A program made the position numbers and the translations under genes. Shown here in pieces: positions 44,521-54,620 of a stretch of 64,000 nucleotides of DNA. Below the pieces are notes generated by a model. That model had not been told where the DNA came from, did not search any database, and saw only the letters and a list, made by a program, of their open reading frames with translations. Location of the stretch: positions 816,341-880,340 of the forward strand of contig MU004188.1 of the NCBI GenBank assembly GCA_010093605.1, given 5' to 3'. Source of the DNA: Lophium mytilinum. Its lineage: Eukaryota; Ascomycota; Dothideomycetes; Mytilinidiales; Mytilinidiaceae. Positions within the stretch are counted from its first letter, which is position 1. Every line of letters starts with the position of its first letter.

Positions 44521-47100
44521 GCCAGTGCGGAGCGGGCCTCGGTGCAGACTGCGCTGGGCAGAGCACAACCAGGCTGGTGGTGTCGGGCGCGAGGGCTTCG
44601 GGGCGTCACGGCGGCGCGCAAGGAGGAGCAATGGCGGAGGCGACGATGGCGGTTGGTGGCATGCGGCGGCGATGACTTGGGTGTGGTGCGGTGTGTGTGG
44701 TTGAGGTTGACGCGCTCCGTCGAAGCCGCGGAGGTTGCCAGTGCACGATCCGCGGGTGGGTCTTTGCAGGCGGTCGAATCTGCTGCCCCGTAGGTACCGA
44801 GATCTGAGGCGGACCCTGGACGCTTTGCACTGCGCTGAGAGGCGGCGCCGTGTGCGCTGTTGCTGCAGACGGCGGGAGAGAGGCCGTGGAGGTGGGAGGA
44901 GGTGGATGCCGACTATGCAAGGGAAGGCGTGCCACAAGGACGGCGCGATGACGACCCACCTGGGCACTCGCAGCACTCGCTCAGCACGCTCAACACCACG
45001 AGCGACTTGTGCAGGGCACTGCGCAACAAGCTGGCCACAGCACCACGGCCAGCGGACAGGCCAGTGGGGTCCGGCAGTGATGCCAGCGAGGATGGACCCG
45101 CGAGATGCAATGCGATGCGCGACGAGACGAGAGGGCGGAGAGGTGCAGGTGTGCGGGAGGAGGGGCGGGCCGTGGAAATACAGCAGTGGTCAGTGGTGGA
45201 GGAGCGCGATACGACACCCTGGGGCAATCTGGAATGTGCGTGATGACTCCGCTGGGTCTTCCACCCTCGGGTCTGGGCGAAGGCGGGCTTCAGGGTCGTC
45301 CCGTCGAGTGTGGATGCTGGGCCGTGGGCGTGGCAGCTGGATACAAGGCCCGACAGCTGCAAGATAGCCGTGACAACCTGGACGCCCGGGTTGAATGAGA
45401 GCCAGAGGAAGCGCTCCGACGCGCGCGAACTGGTGGAGGGCGCCGTGGTCCCGCAGTGTTGCCTCAAGCTGAGTGGATCGCTGTCGTCCACGAGTCGGAG
45501 GCGAGGAGCAGGACGAGGAGGCGTGGAGACGTTTGTCGAGCGGATGCCGTCGTCGGTGGCTTCGAGGCTGGCTTCTTCCGCGCGGCGACTGACGTTGTCG
45601 GCGCAGGCTGGGGCTCTGGGGAGTGCAAAACGCCCTGCTGGGCTGGGGCGAGTGTCGATGCTCGTGTATGGTCGTGGTCGCAACGCGGGCCTGGGTTCAC
45701 GGAATGCAGTGTCCAGGACTCCCAAACGGCGATCGGCTGCGGGAAGGCGAGCAAATGGGCGGCTGCTGCTGAGGATGGTGGGCCGGTGCGGTTGCGTGCA
45801 GCAGCGGCACGGCCAAAGGAAAGCTCTGGGGTTGGTGTGGGCTAACTCTGTTCGCAAGGGCAAAAGCTGGGGATGTCTGTGGGCGGCGTGGCTTAAAGCA
45901 TTATTCGACAAGCAGAGGGCAGCGCGAGACGCGCATATGACCTGCATATGGGCAAGCAGCGCCCGTATCCGACGCGGCCTCCCACTCCTGTCCTATTATC
46001 TGCTATCTACCGCCCGAGCCTCAGTGCAGTTGGTCTCCCCAAGCGGCTCCGACGCGACCGGTGTCTATGGCTGTCTAGGGTGTCGTCGCCCGCCTCTTTT
46101 GCAGGGAGTTTGTCCATCTGGACATGTCCGCCAGGGCCGCGTCGGGGGTCTCCTCCAGGGTCCCTCCTCCAGGCCTCTCCTCCAGGCGCTCTCGGCTGCA
46201 ATGCCCGCCAGCCCAGCTCCGCAGGGTGCGTCTGCTGGCCACCACTCACAGGGCGTCGGCAGGCTGATTGAGCAAAGCTGGGGAAAAGAGGGGCGTCGTT
46301 CGATCGAATCACAGGCGGCAGATGGCGTAAGCGTGCCGTCGCGCTGCCTCTATCGCGACCACATCGTCTGACTGCTGCTCTGCTTCTAGCCCGCGCGCGC
46401 CGTCCTGGCGGAATCGAGGTGCATTGCCGCAGCATCCGGAAAGGGCCCTGGACAGCTGCTCTCACGAAGTCATCGAATGCGTGCCCGAAGCAGCTGCCTG
46501 CTCGTATTGTGCGCGAGGCCATGCGCCGATCGCTGTGAAAGCGGCAATCTTCCATCCTTTCCGTCGCCGCTGGCTGGGGGCGCAGACGAGACTCTCCCGG
46601 CTGTGCCCGTGCTGCAACTCGATCTGCGCGCCATCCTGGTAGCAGTGTCCATCTTGCACTTGCATCGCGTCGTCGACGCCGTCGACGCTCGGGCGTGGAA
46701 CGCCATGCCAAAACACTACCACCGTGCCCTGTCCTCTTCACCGCCGACCGTCCGTCTCCGCGGCGCCAGCAGTAGGCAGTAACAGAGCGCCCTCGCTGGC
46801 TGGAGTTGCGTCCGCACAAATACCCCATCGTGGGCGAGCCCAATGGCGTCTTGCGGTCAGGAATGCTGAAGTTGTCGTCGCCAAAGACGGCTGGAAGCGT
46901 CAGGGTGCAGAGGATGATGCAGCTGGTGCGGCGCATCTCTTTGACGACGGCAAGCTAGGGCCCGCCGCCCCACGCGTGTGCTACGGGGCTGCTGTCTCAG
47001 GACCGACTTCTGTCATCTGCCTCACCTGCAGGGTCTGTAGCACTCCAATCGCCGCCTCCTCTGCGCCACGCTGCTATCGCGGTCCGTAACGCGCTCACGG
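44521..47100. other. GC-rich block upstream of RSC7 with long chance frames
   Basis: 2.6 kb of G+C-rich DNA with overlapping open frames on both strands (up to about 350 codons, for example 45310-46371 plus, 44913-45947 minus and 46007-46936 minus). The translations are rich in Arg, Ser, Ala, Pro and Gly, without domain signature. The block probably holds a long RSC7 promoter and leader, and stop-poor GC-rich DNA explains the frames. Short CTCCTCCAGG repeats lie at 46149-46186. Confidence 0.4.
46149..46186. repeat. Short CTCCTCCAGG-type repeats
   Basis: Three close copies of CTCCTCCAGG separated by 4-6 bases within the GC-rich block. Confidence 0.55.
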
Positions 47101-48313
47101 ACTTCTGGAATGCCATCATGCCGGGAGCCATCGCCGACTGGCCCCAGCAGGCGTCCTCGTGACTGATGTCGTGCGATAAGGTCGCACTTCGAACGGCAGC
47201 ACCAGGGTTAGGCTAGATAGCCACTGTGGCTAGAGCTTATGCTATGCTAGGGCGGCACAGATATTGGCTGCGAAAGCTATCGCCAACGGCCGCGCCGCTA
47301 GTTGGAAGCAGCTAGAGGCCGCCGCGAGCGGGCCTCGACGGAACGAGGGAGGTCTAGCATTGACGAGCCTACCCTGTGTAGCCCTTGGACCCCGTGAAGT
47401 GCCTCTCAGAGCAGTAGGAGAAATTCGACGATCGACGGATTCGTTCAAAATAGACCAGATAGATAGATGAAACATTGAAACAGGAAGGTTGAAAAACCGC
47501 CAAGCGCGAACATCATGAACATACCATACCGGGTCAAGATTGAACGAGTGCTATGCGCAGCCTGCTGAGCGTGCGTATGCTTAATGACGGAGCATGTGAT
47601 TGGCATGATGAGTGGAGCCGCGCCAGGATTACTTCGGGCATTATTGAATGCTGATATGGTTGCCCCGGAACAGGACCGACGTCAACTCTGCCAGTGCGAT
47701 GAGCCTCGACTTGTCCACGATCCTTCCAGTACTAGACCCTGAGTCTGAGTACATTGTGCTCTGCTTGGGTGCCATTCTTGATTGCTGAACAGCGCTACAA
47801 AGAGCCGCTGCGTCAATCAAAGTGTTCGAAAATGAGCTTAGAGTTAGGTGCATCCCTTTTACCTCCAGTCTCAATTCTTGAATCCTATGCCGCAACCCCA
47901 AGCAGCAACAACCGAGAGTGCACAGTCCTCCGGTAAGGCACTGTAGCGCCCTCACACTGCTCCACTTGCTAGCGTGCTCTTCCAGGGTATCAAAATAACG
48001 GTCATCTGACTACTGCAACAGGCGTCTATCTAGCTAGTGAGCCAGAGCTTCGGAAACGACGCCGACTGTCACCCTAGATAGACTCCACTGCCAACTCTGC
48101 CTTGGATGAAACACGGCGGCATTCATGAAAAGTTGGTCTAGTGGGTGCCTTCTACCGTGTGATGCAGTTTCAAAGAGTCCGAAGCTGTGGATCAGATGCT
48201 TGGCAGCACCCTTGAGTGTTCGATTAAGAAGAACTGCGTCCTATTAGCACATCTCGAAGGGTCCAAGACACACTTTCCCAGTCGTCAGGCCGCTAGTGTA
48301 TGGTGCGGCGCGC
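47101..48313. other. Intergenic; one protein-like minus-strand frame
   Basis: Mostly featureless. A minus-strand frame at 47641-47955 (104 codons) contains a heptad-like stretch (GLRHRIQELRLEVKGMHLTL) that could be a leftover exon of a STAND/NACHT-type N-terminal domain. No partner exons were found, so it is not called as a gene. Confidence 0.3.
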
Positions 48314-48702
48314 CTAGTCGCACAACTTGAGCGGTGAACAGTCTGTTTTGACCGCTAAGTTCCGACCTCGAAGCTCTCCAGCGCTGACTGGGGCAATGGT
48401 AAGGGCCTCGAGCATATGCAGGGTTTGAGGGTATGCATTCGGCACGCCTCGATCGTCGTAAAGATATGTGAAGACTAGACACACTTCGTCCTCTTTGTTG
48501 TCTTGTGGCACTTGAGAAGGATCGAGGAGGGACGCCGTTCTACGGCTTAGTCCAACGGCGGTTAGCAACACCCAAGCTTCGTCAATGGTCGCATCTGTGC
48601 AGCGGCAGCGTCAGTCAGTTCCAGCATGTCCTATCATAGGATACAGCATTGACCCGTTCTAGAGGAGCCATCGCCGAGATGCTTGATGAAGCCTTTCTCC
48701 AT
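48314..48702 (-). CDS. Possible small two-exon protein, unknown
   Basis: Exons 48702-48654 and 48594-48314 would join in frame (phase 1) to give 109 aa: MEKGFIKHLGDGSSRTG, then DATIDEAWVLLTAVGLSRRT and VCLVFTYLYDDRGVPNAYP. The 59-nt intron has a weak donor (GTCAAT) but a good acceptor (CTGCACAG). The sequence is well mixed and protein-like, with no family recognised. It could be a fragment of a larger lost gene. Confidence 0.3.
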
Positions 48703-49644
48703 CGATACCTACCCAAACGTATACATTGTGGGGCCATTAATGAGTCTTGACGTAGCTGATTCAACACTTACTTTTGGGCGCCTCTTGAATTCCCCGCTAT
48801 GCACCTAGCGCCCGCTTTCGATCGAAGAGAGCTAGACATTTAGCCGTGCTACGGCCCACATAGCTTCGATGATTTTTGCAGAGCGGCCCAGACACAGCCC
48901 CCAAGCCAGGCTAGTATAGTCCAATCACAGTTTCAAGGCGTATGTGCAGCAAAGCAGGTTACTGTTGCAGTAAGAATGCCTTGACTGATCAGGAGGTCCG
49001 CTGGGACGAGTCAAGGTTGGGGGCAATTTCCTGATCATATGATTACTGACTGTTCGATTGGATGAGTCGAGCCCATGCAAAACTGAGTAGCCTAGAGAGC
49101 AACAAACATCCATTCCATTCGTTGATGGCGTATATTAGCCTCTGCTGATAAGAACAGGGGTTCGAAAGGAAAGGCTGTTATCAAGTGGATGCTTCCAATT
49201 GAGCGGTCAGACTTCGACGTCGGTTGAGCAGATTTCAGTAGTCCACACTGAAGGTATTAGCAGGCAAACGGTTCCGCACAAATTAGATACCATCACGTCT
49301 CGAAAAGATTCGTGTGTACTTTTCCATTGTTCTCCGCGTAGTATTGAACTTGGCTATGCGCCTCAGTTTCTATGCTGACCTCCGGATAAGCTGAGCCTGT
49401 GTGAGAATCGACCAGCCCTTTGGTCTATCAGTACGAGGCTACAGTATATCCGCGAGCTTGAACATTACCTGGTGCCTAGATCCGTATGTCTCGCTATAAC
49501 TCCGAACCCCAATACGCCATACATCTCCGATGCACCAATTCCAAGCCATCGACCGCCGAGCCAAGCCATGAAAGGCCAAGCAATAGCCAACCGCCGGGGA
49601 GAGAACATGGGCAGAGGGGTTGCTCCCGAATACCGCGATCGAGA
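48703..49644. other. Intergenic, 0.9 kb, no gene seen
   Basis: Nothing recognised apart from the likely 3' UTR of PRP11 at its right end. Confidence 0.4.
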
Positions 49645-50408
49645 TCACCTCCTTGGACCCGACGGAGCAAGACCCGGGACGTTCGAGTACCGCTCATCAC
49701 GCTCGGTCTTGAACAACACCTGTACCCAGAACTCCTTGCTGTCCTCATCGAACCAAGTCCAGAATCGACCGTCCTTCCGGTCCACCTCCCTCGCCTGCAA
49801 CTTGAATGAAATCGTCTCGTATGGTTCCGCAGCTATCAGGAGGAACTGCCAGTTCTTGTCTGGTTCCTCAATTTTCTGCTCAAACGCGCTCATGAACCTC
49901 ACGCGAGGCGCATTTCCCGGGGGGAGCTCGGGAAACTGCATCTGGAACAGCAGCCCATTCTGGCGCGTAACCTGGTCGCGAATCTTCGTGACTTTGTAGC
50001 CCGGCCGTCCGATCTTGATCATGTTGCGGCGCACCTGCACGTTCGGGAGCCCAGGTATGACACCATCGCGGTCTTTGCCTTCCTTCTGTTCCCGCGCTGC
50101 GCGGCGAGCAAGGTTTGTCTGGTGCTTGCGGCCCTGGGTATGGGCGAGATAAGAGCCATCGTTCTGGTGGACAGTCAGGCAGAGGCGGCACTCAAAGCTT
50201 CCGACGTGGTTCTTGAAGAAGTAAGGGTCCTTGTCGAGGTCGATCGTCTCGAGTGCGAGCTTGCGGAGGCGCTCACGGCGGTCCGCGTTCGTTGCAGATT
50301 GAGAGGCAACTCCTCCGCCGCCGAACTTCGAACCCGCGCGATTCTAGACGTCGTGTTAGCATAACAGAAAGTAGTTGAAAGGAGCGGCGCACCTGCCTGG
50401 TAGTCCAT
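49645..50408 (-). CDS. PRP11: Splicing factor SF3a subunit 2 (Prp11/SAP62)
   Basis: Exons 50408-50397 (only MDYQ) and 50343-49645; 236 aa. It is a U2 snRNP SF3a component needed for prespliceosome assembly. The start MDYQ-NRAGSKFGGGGVAS is the conserved fungal N-terminus. A matrin-type C2H2 zinc finger follows (SFECRLCLTVHQNDGSYLAHTQGRKH), then NMIKIGRPGYKVTKIRD, VRFMSAFEQKIEEPDKNWQFL, YETISFKLQAREVD and WTWFDEDSKEFWVQVLFKTERDERY. The single intron must start with GC, not GT, to keep this frame. The protein lacks the long Pro-rich tail of animal SF3A2, as is usual in fungi. Confidence 0.88.
50344..50396 (-). other. GC-AG intron in PRP11
   Basis: 53 nt. The donor reads CAG|GCAGGT, a strong form of the rare GC class. 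A branch-like ATGCTAACAC and the acceptor GTCTAG follow. The alternative GT four bases downstream puts the conserved second exon out of frame. Confidence 0.75.
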
Positions 50409-51423
50409 GATTGTCTGTCGCGTTCACGTGGTAGGAGAGGAGGATGCGAGTGGAGGTTGATGTTGATGCGGAGTGCGTCTCTTCAAGTAGGTTCGAGGCG
50501 AATTATTGCAGGGGTCCATCATGATCACGTGATATAAATCACAGCCTCCAACATTGGCCATTCACTATTCACCACATGAATGTTACCATCTAGAGTCGAC
50601 TCGATGGCCGTTACTTATCATCTACTCAAAATAGGCTTATCACTGGATTTCTTCTTAATTCCTCAAGTCGTGGGATTATATATTCTAAGGGGGAGCAAGG
50701 TCTCGTGCAATTCAAGTAGATTTTAGAGAGTGGATTCGGTAATCAGCATCAGAATTTTCGAACTGTACTAGATAAATAATAATTGCTCATGTTGTTAGAA
50801 ACGAGGATTGAAAAGGGGTGAAGTGAAGAACACAGGCAGCAGCAAAATTGGCACCAAATAACCCTGGGGGTGGCCTAAGCGTTTTTCAAACGTATATAGT
50901 TCGAAAATTTCCTAACCTCTCTCAGGTTACAGTGGCACAGTGGCACAGTGGCATGCTCTGGTGAGGACGACCTAGGTAAGAAGCGATTGTACCACCTGGG
51001 GCTCACTTGTCTTCACCACCACCGCGGTGGATGTAACTATTTGCCCTTTTGGGTACCTTGAGTTTGAGTCTCGCTTGTGGCAACTTCTTTTCAATTTTGC
51101 TGCTTGATTGTCTGTGCCGTGTGTCAACGCTCGATTCATACCCTCGTCCACAATGTAAAACCCCGACCCTCCATGTCAGGTTTTTGATTCTGGCAGCTTT
51201 TCCGGTGTATTGAAGAGAATATATGGGAGCCAATCCGCTCAGATCCAACTCTCCCTCACACTGATAAGTCCCCCTCGTGTAGAGCAATAGATCCTTGTCA
51301 TCACAAGAGTCAAATTACGTACTAGTCCTACTCTTATCGTGGGTACTGTATCTCTGCATATTAGTGCACAGAAGCTGCATCATTTCTCTGCTGCTCTTGT
51401 TGTTGTTAGACTGGCTAGCTATC
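50409..51423. other. Intergenic, 1 kb
   Basis: Upstream of PRP11 and of the SDR gene, so two divergent promoters are expected. It holds an 8-bp triplet repeat at 50929-50952. No gene was recognised. Confidence 0.4.
50929..50952. repeat. Three tandem copies of ACAGTGGC
   Basis: Perfect 8-bp unit repeated three times, followed by ATG. Confidence 0.8.
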
Positions 51424-52540
51424 ATGGCCGACACTTTGAATATACCGAAACTTTTTGATGTCCGAGGCCGTGTGGCGCTAATCACTGGGGGAAGCAGTGG
51501 GATAGGGCTCATGGTCGCAAAGGTGCAATAACCATTCCCCCACTTTAGCATTCACAGCCTGCTGATGACGGGGAATCTCACAGGCTATGGTGCAGAATGG
51601 CGTAAAGGTCTACATAACGGCACTGCCATCCGACCCGATTCAAGAAACCGTACAGAGGCTGAACGAAATAGGCAAGTTATCAGGGGGTAGCGCAGAAGGG
51701 TGCGACATTGCTACGATGCGAGCGGTGATGATTCCTAGCTAATGCGTGAATAGTTTCTCCTCAGATGTCTCCAGCAAAGATAGCATCGCGGAAATAGCAG
51801 AATACATCCAATCCCGGGAAAGCCATCTTGACATCCTGATATCAAACGCCGGAGTCAGGCGCGATCCACCGAAGCCTTGCGATCCGTTGACAGCTTCTCT
51901 GGAAGAACTCCAAGCCTCCTTATGGTCCTCAAGCCACGCGGATTGGGATGCAACATACCGTATCAACACTACCGCTCATTACTTCCTCAGCGTAGCGCTG
52001 TTACCGCTTCTGGTAGCGGCCGCGGAACTCGATCTGCCCGGTGGACTCAAGGGGAAGGACGTTGGAAGAGGCGTCGTCGTGATCACTAGTAGCTGTGCCA
52101 GCATGCACAACTGCACCAACGTCGACCTGACTAGTTATGCGGCTTCCAAGGCCGCAACTGATCATCTAGTAGCCTTGCTGGCAAGCAAGTTTGCGCGGTG
52201 GTATGTCAGGGTGAATTCGATCAACCCAGGGTGTAAGTCGGGCTCATGTGCTAAAGCTACAGGATTGCTGACAGAGCGTAGTCGTACCAAGTAATATGAA
52301 TCCTATTGGCGCGGAGGGGAACATGTTCGCTGCCCTTTTTGATAAGGTTCCAGCGAAAAGAGCTGGGAAGGCGGAGGATATTGCAGGGACTGTTCTTTAT
52401 ATATGCAGTCAAGCGGGAGTAAGACCTTGCAAACGCCTTCGTTGGACATATGCTAACGTTCGATGCTTTAGGCGTATGTAGATGGTCGCTGCTTGTGCGT
52501 CGATGGAGGTCGGGTTTTGCTCGCCAATGGCCAAGAGTAG
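51424..52540 (+). CDS. Short-chain dehydrogenase/reductase
   Basis: Exons 51424-51522, 51584-51699, 51754-52232, 52282-52418 and 52472-52540; 299 aa. It is a classical NAD(P)-dependent SDR. The nucleotide-binding TGGSSGIG lies at residues 21-28, NAG in LISNAGVRRDPP, the catalytic serine in GVVVITSSCASMH and YxxxK in SYAASKAATDHL. INPGFVPSNMNPIGAEG and the C-terminal CVDGGRVLLANGQE are typical of fungal SDRs annotated as rhamnolipid-biosynthesis RhlG-like 3-oxoacyl reductases. The third and fourth joins were fixed by INPGF|VPSNM and QAG|AYVDGR. The substrate is unknown. It converges on a P450 180 bp away. Confidence 0.85.
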
Positions 52541-52721
52541 ATCGATCATATCTGGGAAGGATTTTGAATAGAAATCATGCTCTCTGAAGATAGCTTTTTG
52601 GTCTTGAGAAGCTGTGATTTTTGGTCTTGGCTATGCCGGACAGACAGGTTAGATCTCATCTACCCGAGATCATTATGTCCAGCAGGCGTCGACAATACGA
52701 CTCCTTTCATATCAAGAGCGC

Positions 52722-54377
52722 TCACATTTGGCCGAGTGGCGCGAATTTGATGCGACACTCGTGTTCCTGGATATCAATGAGCCTTGTGGGGGATGTTCCG
52801 GAATGCGGGTAACATACCTCAATCTTATCGAACAACTCATCATAGAACATTTCAAATCTACTTGTGATTCCAGGTGAAACATTCTCAAATCCGGGCGCTA
52901 TAGAAGTCTGGTATCTCCGGTATATGGCGGCCACTAGCGCTGTCATCTCAGACATAGCTAAGTGGATGCCAATGCACATTCTACCGCCACTGGAGAATGC
53001 CCACCACCACCTATTCATCTCATTGAGCCGTTCTAGGGGAACATTGAGCCACCTTTCTGGGTTGAATTTGAGAGGATCCTTAAACACATTGGGGTTGCGG
53101 TGTAAAGAATACGGTTCAACTCCAACTACCATTCCTGCGGGTATCTCGAACGAATCGATGAGAGATGGAGTGAGTAGAGATCGGGGTTCGGTCGCCGGAA
53201 GAGGTGTATACAGTCTCAATGCCTCCCTGATCACAGCATTTAGATAAGGCAATTTATCTCCGGCTTCGACGAATGGGATTCCATCTCCGTTGAGAGACGA
53301 TCCCGGAAGATCGGTCACCTCTTGTATAAGTTTTGCTTGAAACCCGTGATTCTGTGGAAGAGATAGTGCCCAGATCAGGAACATAAGAGTGTCACTTGTT
53401 GTGTCGATTCCAGCCAGCAAATGATCCGCACATTCGGACGCGATGTCCAAATCATCTAGGCCGTTTGGCTTTTGCGTTTGGTGATGGGTATATAGACGAT
53501 CTATGATCGTCGGCCCCCTGACTTCGCTTGACTTCTTCTTCTGACTTGATTCTTTGAAACGATAAAAGGCAGCAAGAGCGTGCTGCCTAATTCCTGTCAT
53601 CATGGCTGGCTTCTGCATAGGCAGAACGGGCTTCAAGATTGCTTCGACTCTTCCAGACCGAGAATATAGCCATTTGGTGAAGCTTGGGAGGTGTACAGCA
53701 AACCATGAGAGTCGCCGGCGCGCTGGGTCTAACATGTCACTGAGCAGAGCACGATGGCTTTCATTCCCCGTCAGAGCCGATGTTGCTCCGGAGTCTCCGT
53801 AAAGGAATCCAGTGATGTTGTCTATAGAATAGTAATGAAGAGTTCTAAAGATCTCGCTGACACCTTCCGGCTCGGTCTGGATCAGCTCCAGGAATTGCTT
53901 CGCCTTTGATTCGACCATAGCTGCAATGGAGCCTCGGAGCATGACGGTTTTGGAGTAGGCATGGGCAACGAGCTTCTTTCTGTCTCCGTGGTCTTTGCCT
54001 GAAGCAAAAGAGAACAGGTTTGGCCGGCCGTAGGCATCGAACATGCCATAATAGTTGGTTCTCTGGAAGCCGCTTCCTGCTCCGTAGATAGTCCGCAAAG
54101 CGGTGGGGCTTTTGAAGGATACTTCATCAGGGCCTATCCGAACCACAGGGCCGTACTTCGCATGGAGCTGACAAATAGTGCGTGTTCTCCTGCCTCGAAA
54201 ATCCTCGTATGCAAGTCGCCAGCTTGAAATAGAAAAGGTCCATGGTCCTGGGATGTTGTGATGCGAGGATGCTCCGTGGCCCTTGGTGAAGAAGAGGCGT
54301 ACTATGTATGCTGCGGCTATGAGTCCTACGAGATACAATGTCGCCAATGCCATGATGAATGGGAGAGCGAGGTCCAC
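52722..54377 (-). CDS. Cytochrome P450 monooxygenase
   Basis: Exons 54377-52818 and 52766-52722; 534 aa. It is an ER-anchored P450 with an N-terminal TM helix (LPFIMALATLYLVGLIAAAYI). Next are the proline-rich hinge NIPGPWTF, the I-helix LLAGIDTTSDTLMF, the ExxR motif in AVIREALRLYTPLP and the PERW region FNPERWLNVP. The heme loop is FSSGGRMCIG, with the ligand Cys near residue 468. The final 51-nt intron (GTATGT...CCAG) does not change the frame. Splicing it gives the usual ending DELFDKIEEHECRIKFAP, and retention would insert 17 residues. The overall style is that of fungal pisatin-demethylase-like or secondary-metabolite P450s. The substrate is unknown. Confidence 0.85.
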   Translation of the reverse strand: MDLALPFIMALATLYLVGLIAAAYIVRLFFTKGHGASSHHNIPGPWTFSISSWRLAYEDFRGRRTRTICQLHAKYGPVVRIGPDEVSFKSPTALRTIYGAGSGFQRTNYYGMFDAYGRPNLFSFASGKDHGDRKKLVAHAYSKTVMLRGSIAAMVESKAKQFLELIQTEPEGVSEIFRTLHYYSIDNITGFLYGDSGATSALTGNESHRALLSDMLDPARRRLSWFAVHLPSFTKWLYSRSGRVEAILKPVLPMQKPAMMTGIRQHALAAFYRFKESSQKKKSSEVRGPTIIDRLYTHHQTQKPNGLDDLDIASECADHLLAGIDTTSDTLMFLIWALSLPQNHGFQAKLIQEVTDLPGSSLNGDGIPFVEAGDKLPYLNAVIREALRLYTPLPATEPRSLLTPSLIDSFEIPAGMVVGVEPYSLHRNPNVFKDPLKFNPERWLNVPLERLNEMNRWWWAFSSGGRMCIGIHLAMSEMTALVAAIYRRYQTSIAPGFENVSPGITSRFEMFYDELFDKIEVCYPHSGTSPTRLIDIQEHECRIKFAPLGQM

Positions 54378-54620
54378 ATTACCTCAAATTCAGGAATGCG
54401 CTTTTAAATAAGCTGTTGGTGGAGGTCGGACGTAATGGGGTCGTGTAGAGGCGATAAGGGGACGTAATCGGAAAAGCTACGCGCTCTTCTCCGCAACCCC
54501 ATCTTTCATACTTCTCATGCCACTCCACAAAATGGGGGGTTCAAGTAGGCAACCCAGACATTTGGACATTCTCCGTTTTCACTACACAGCCTTCAAGTAT
54601 CATATTTCCGCCGATTCGCT

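Noticed and set aside
44913-45947. 344-codon minus-strand open frame upstream of RSC7
   Set aside because: Low-complexity composition, no motif and no splice link to the RSC7 start.
45310-46371. 353-codon plus-strand open frame
   Set aside because: It overlaps long minus-strand frames, is rich in Arg, Ser, Gly and Ala, has no domain and lies in stop-poor GC-rich DNA.
46007-46936. 309-codon minus-strand open frame
   Set aside because: Same composition problem and no recognisable domain; treated as a chance frame.
47641-47955. Possible STAND/NACHT N-terminal exon
   Set aside because: Only a weak heptad-like resemblance, and no partner exons or nucleotide-binding motif nearby.
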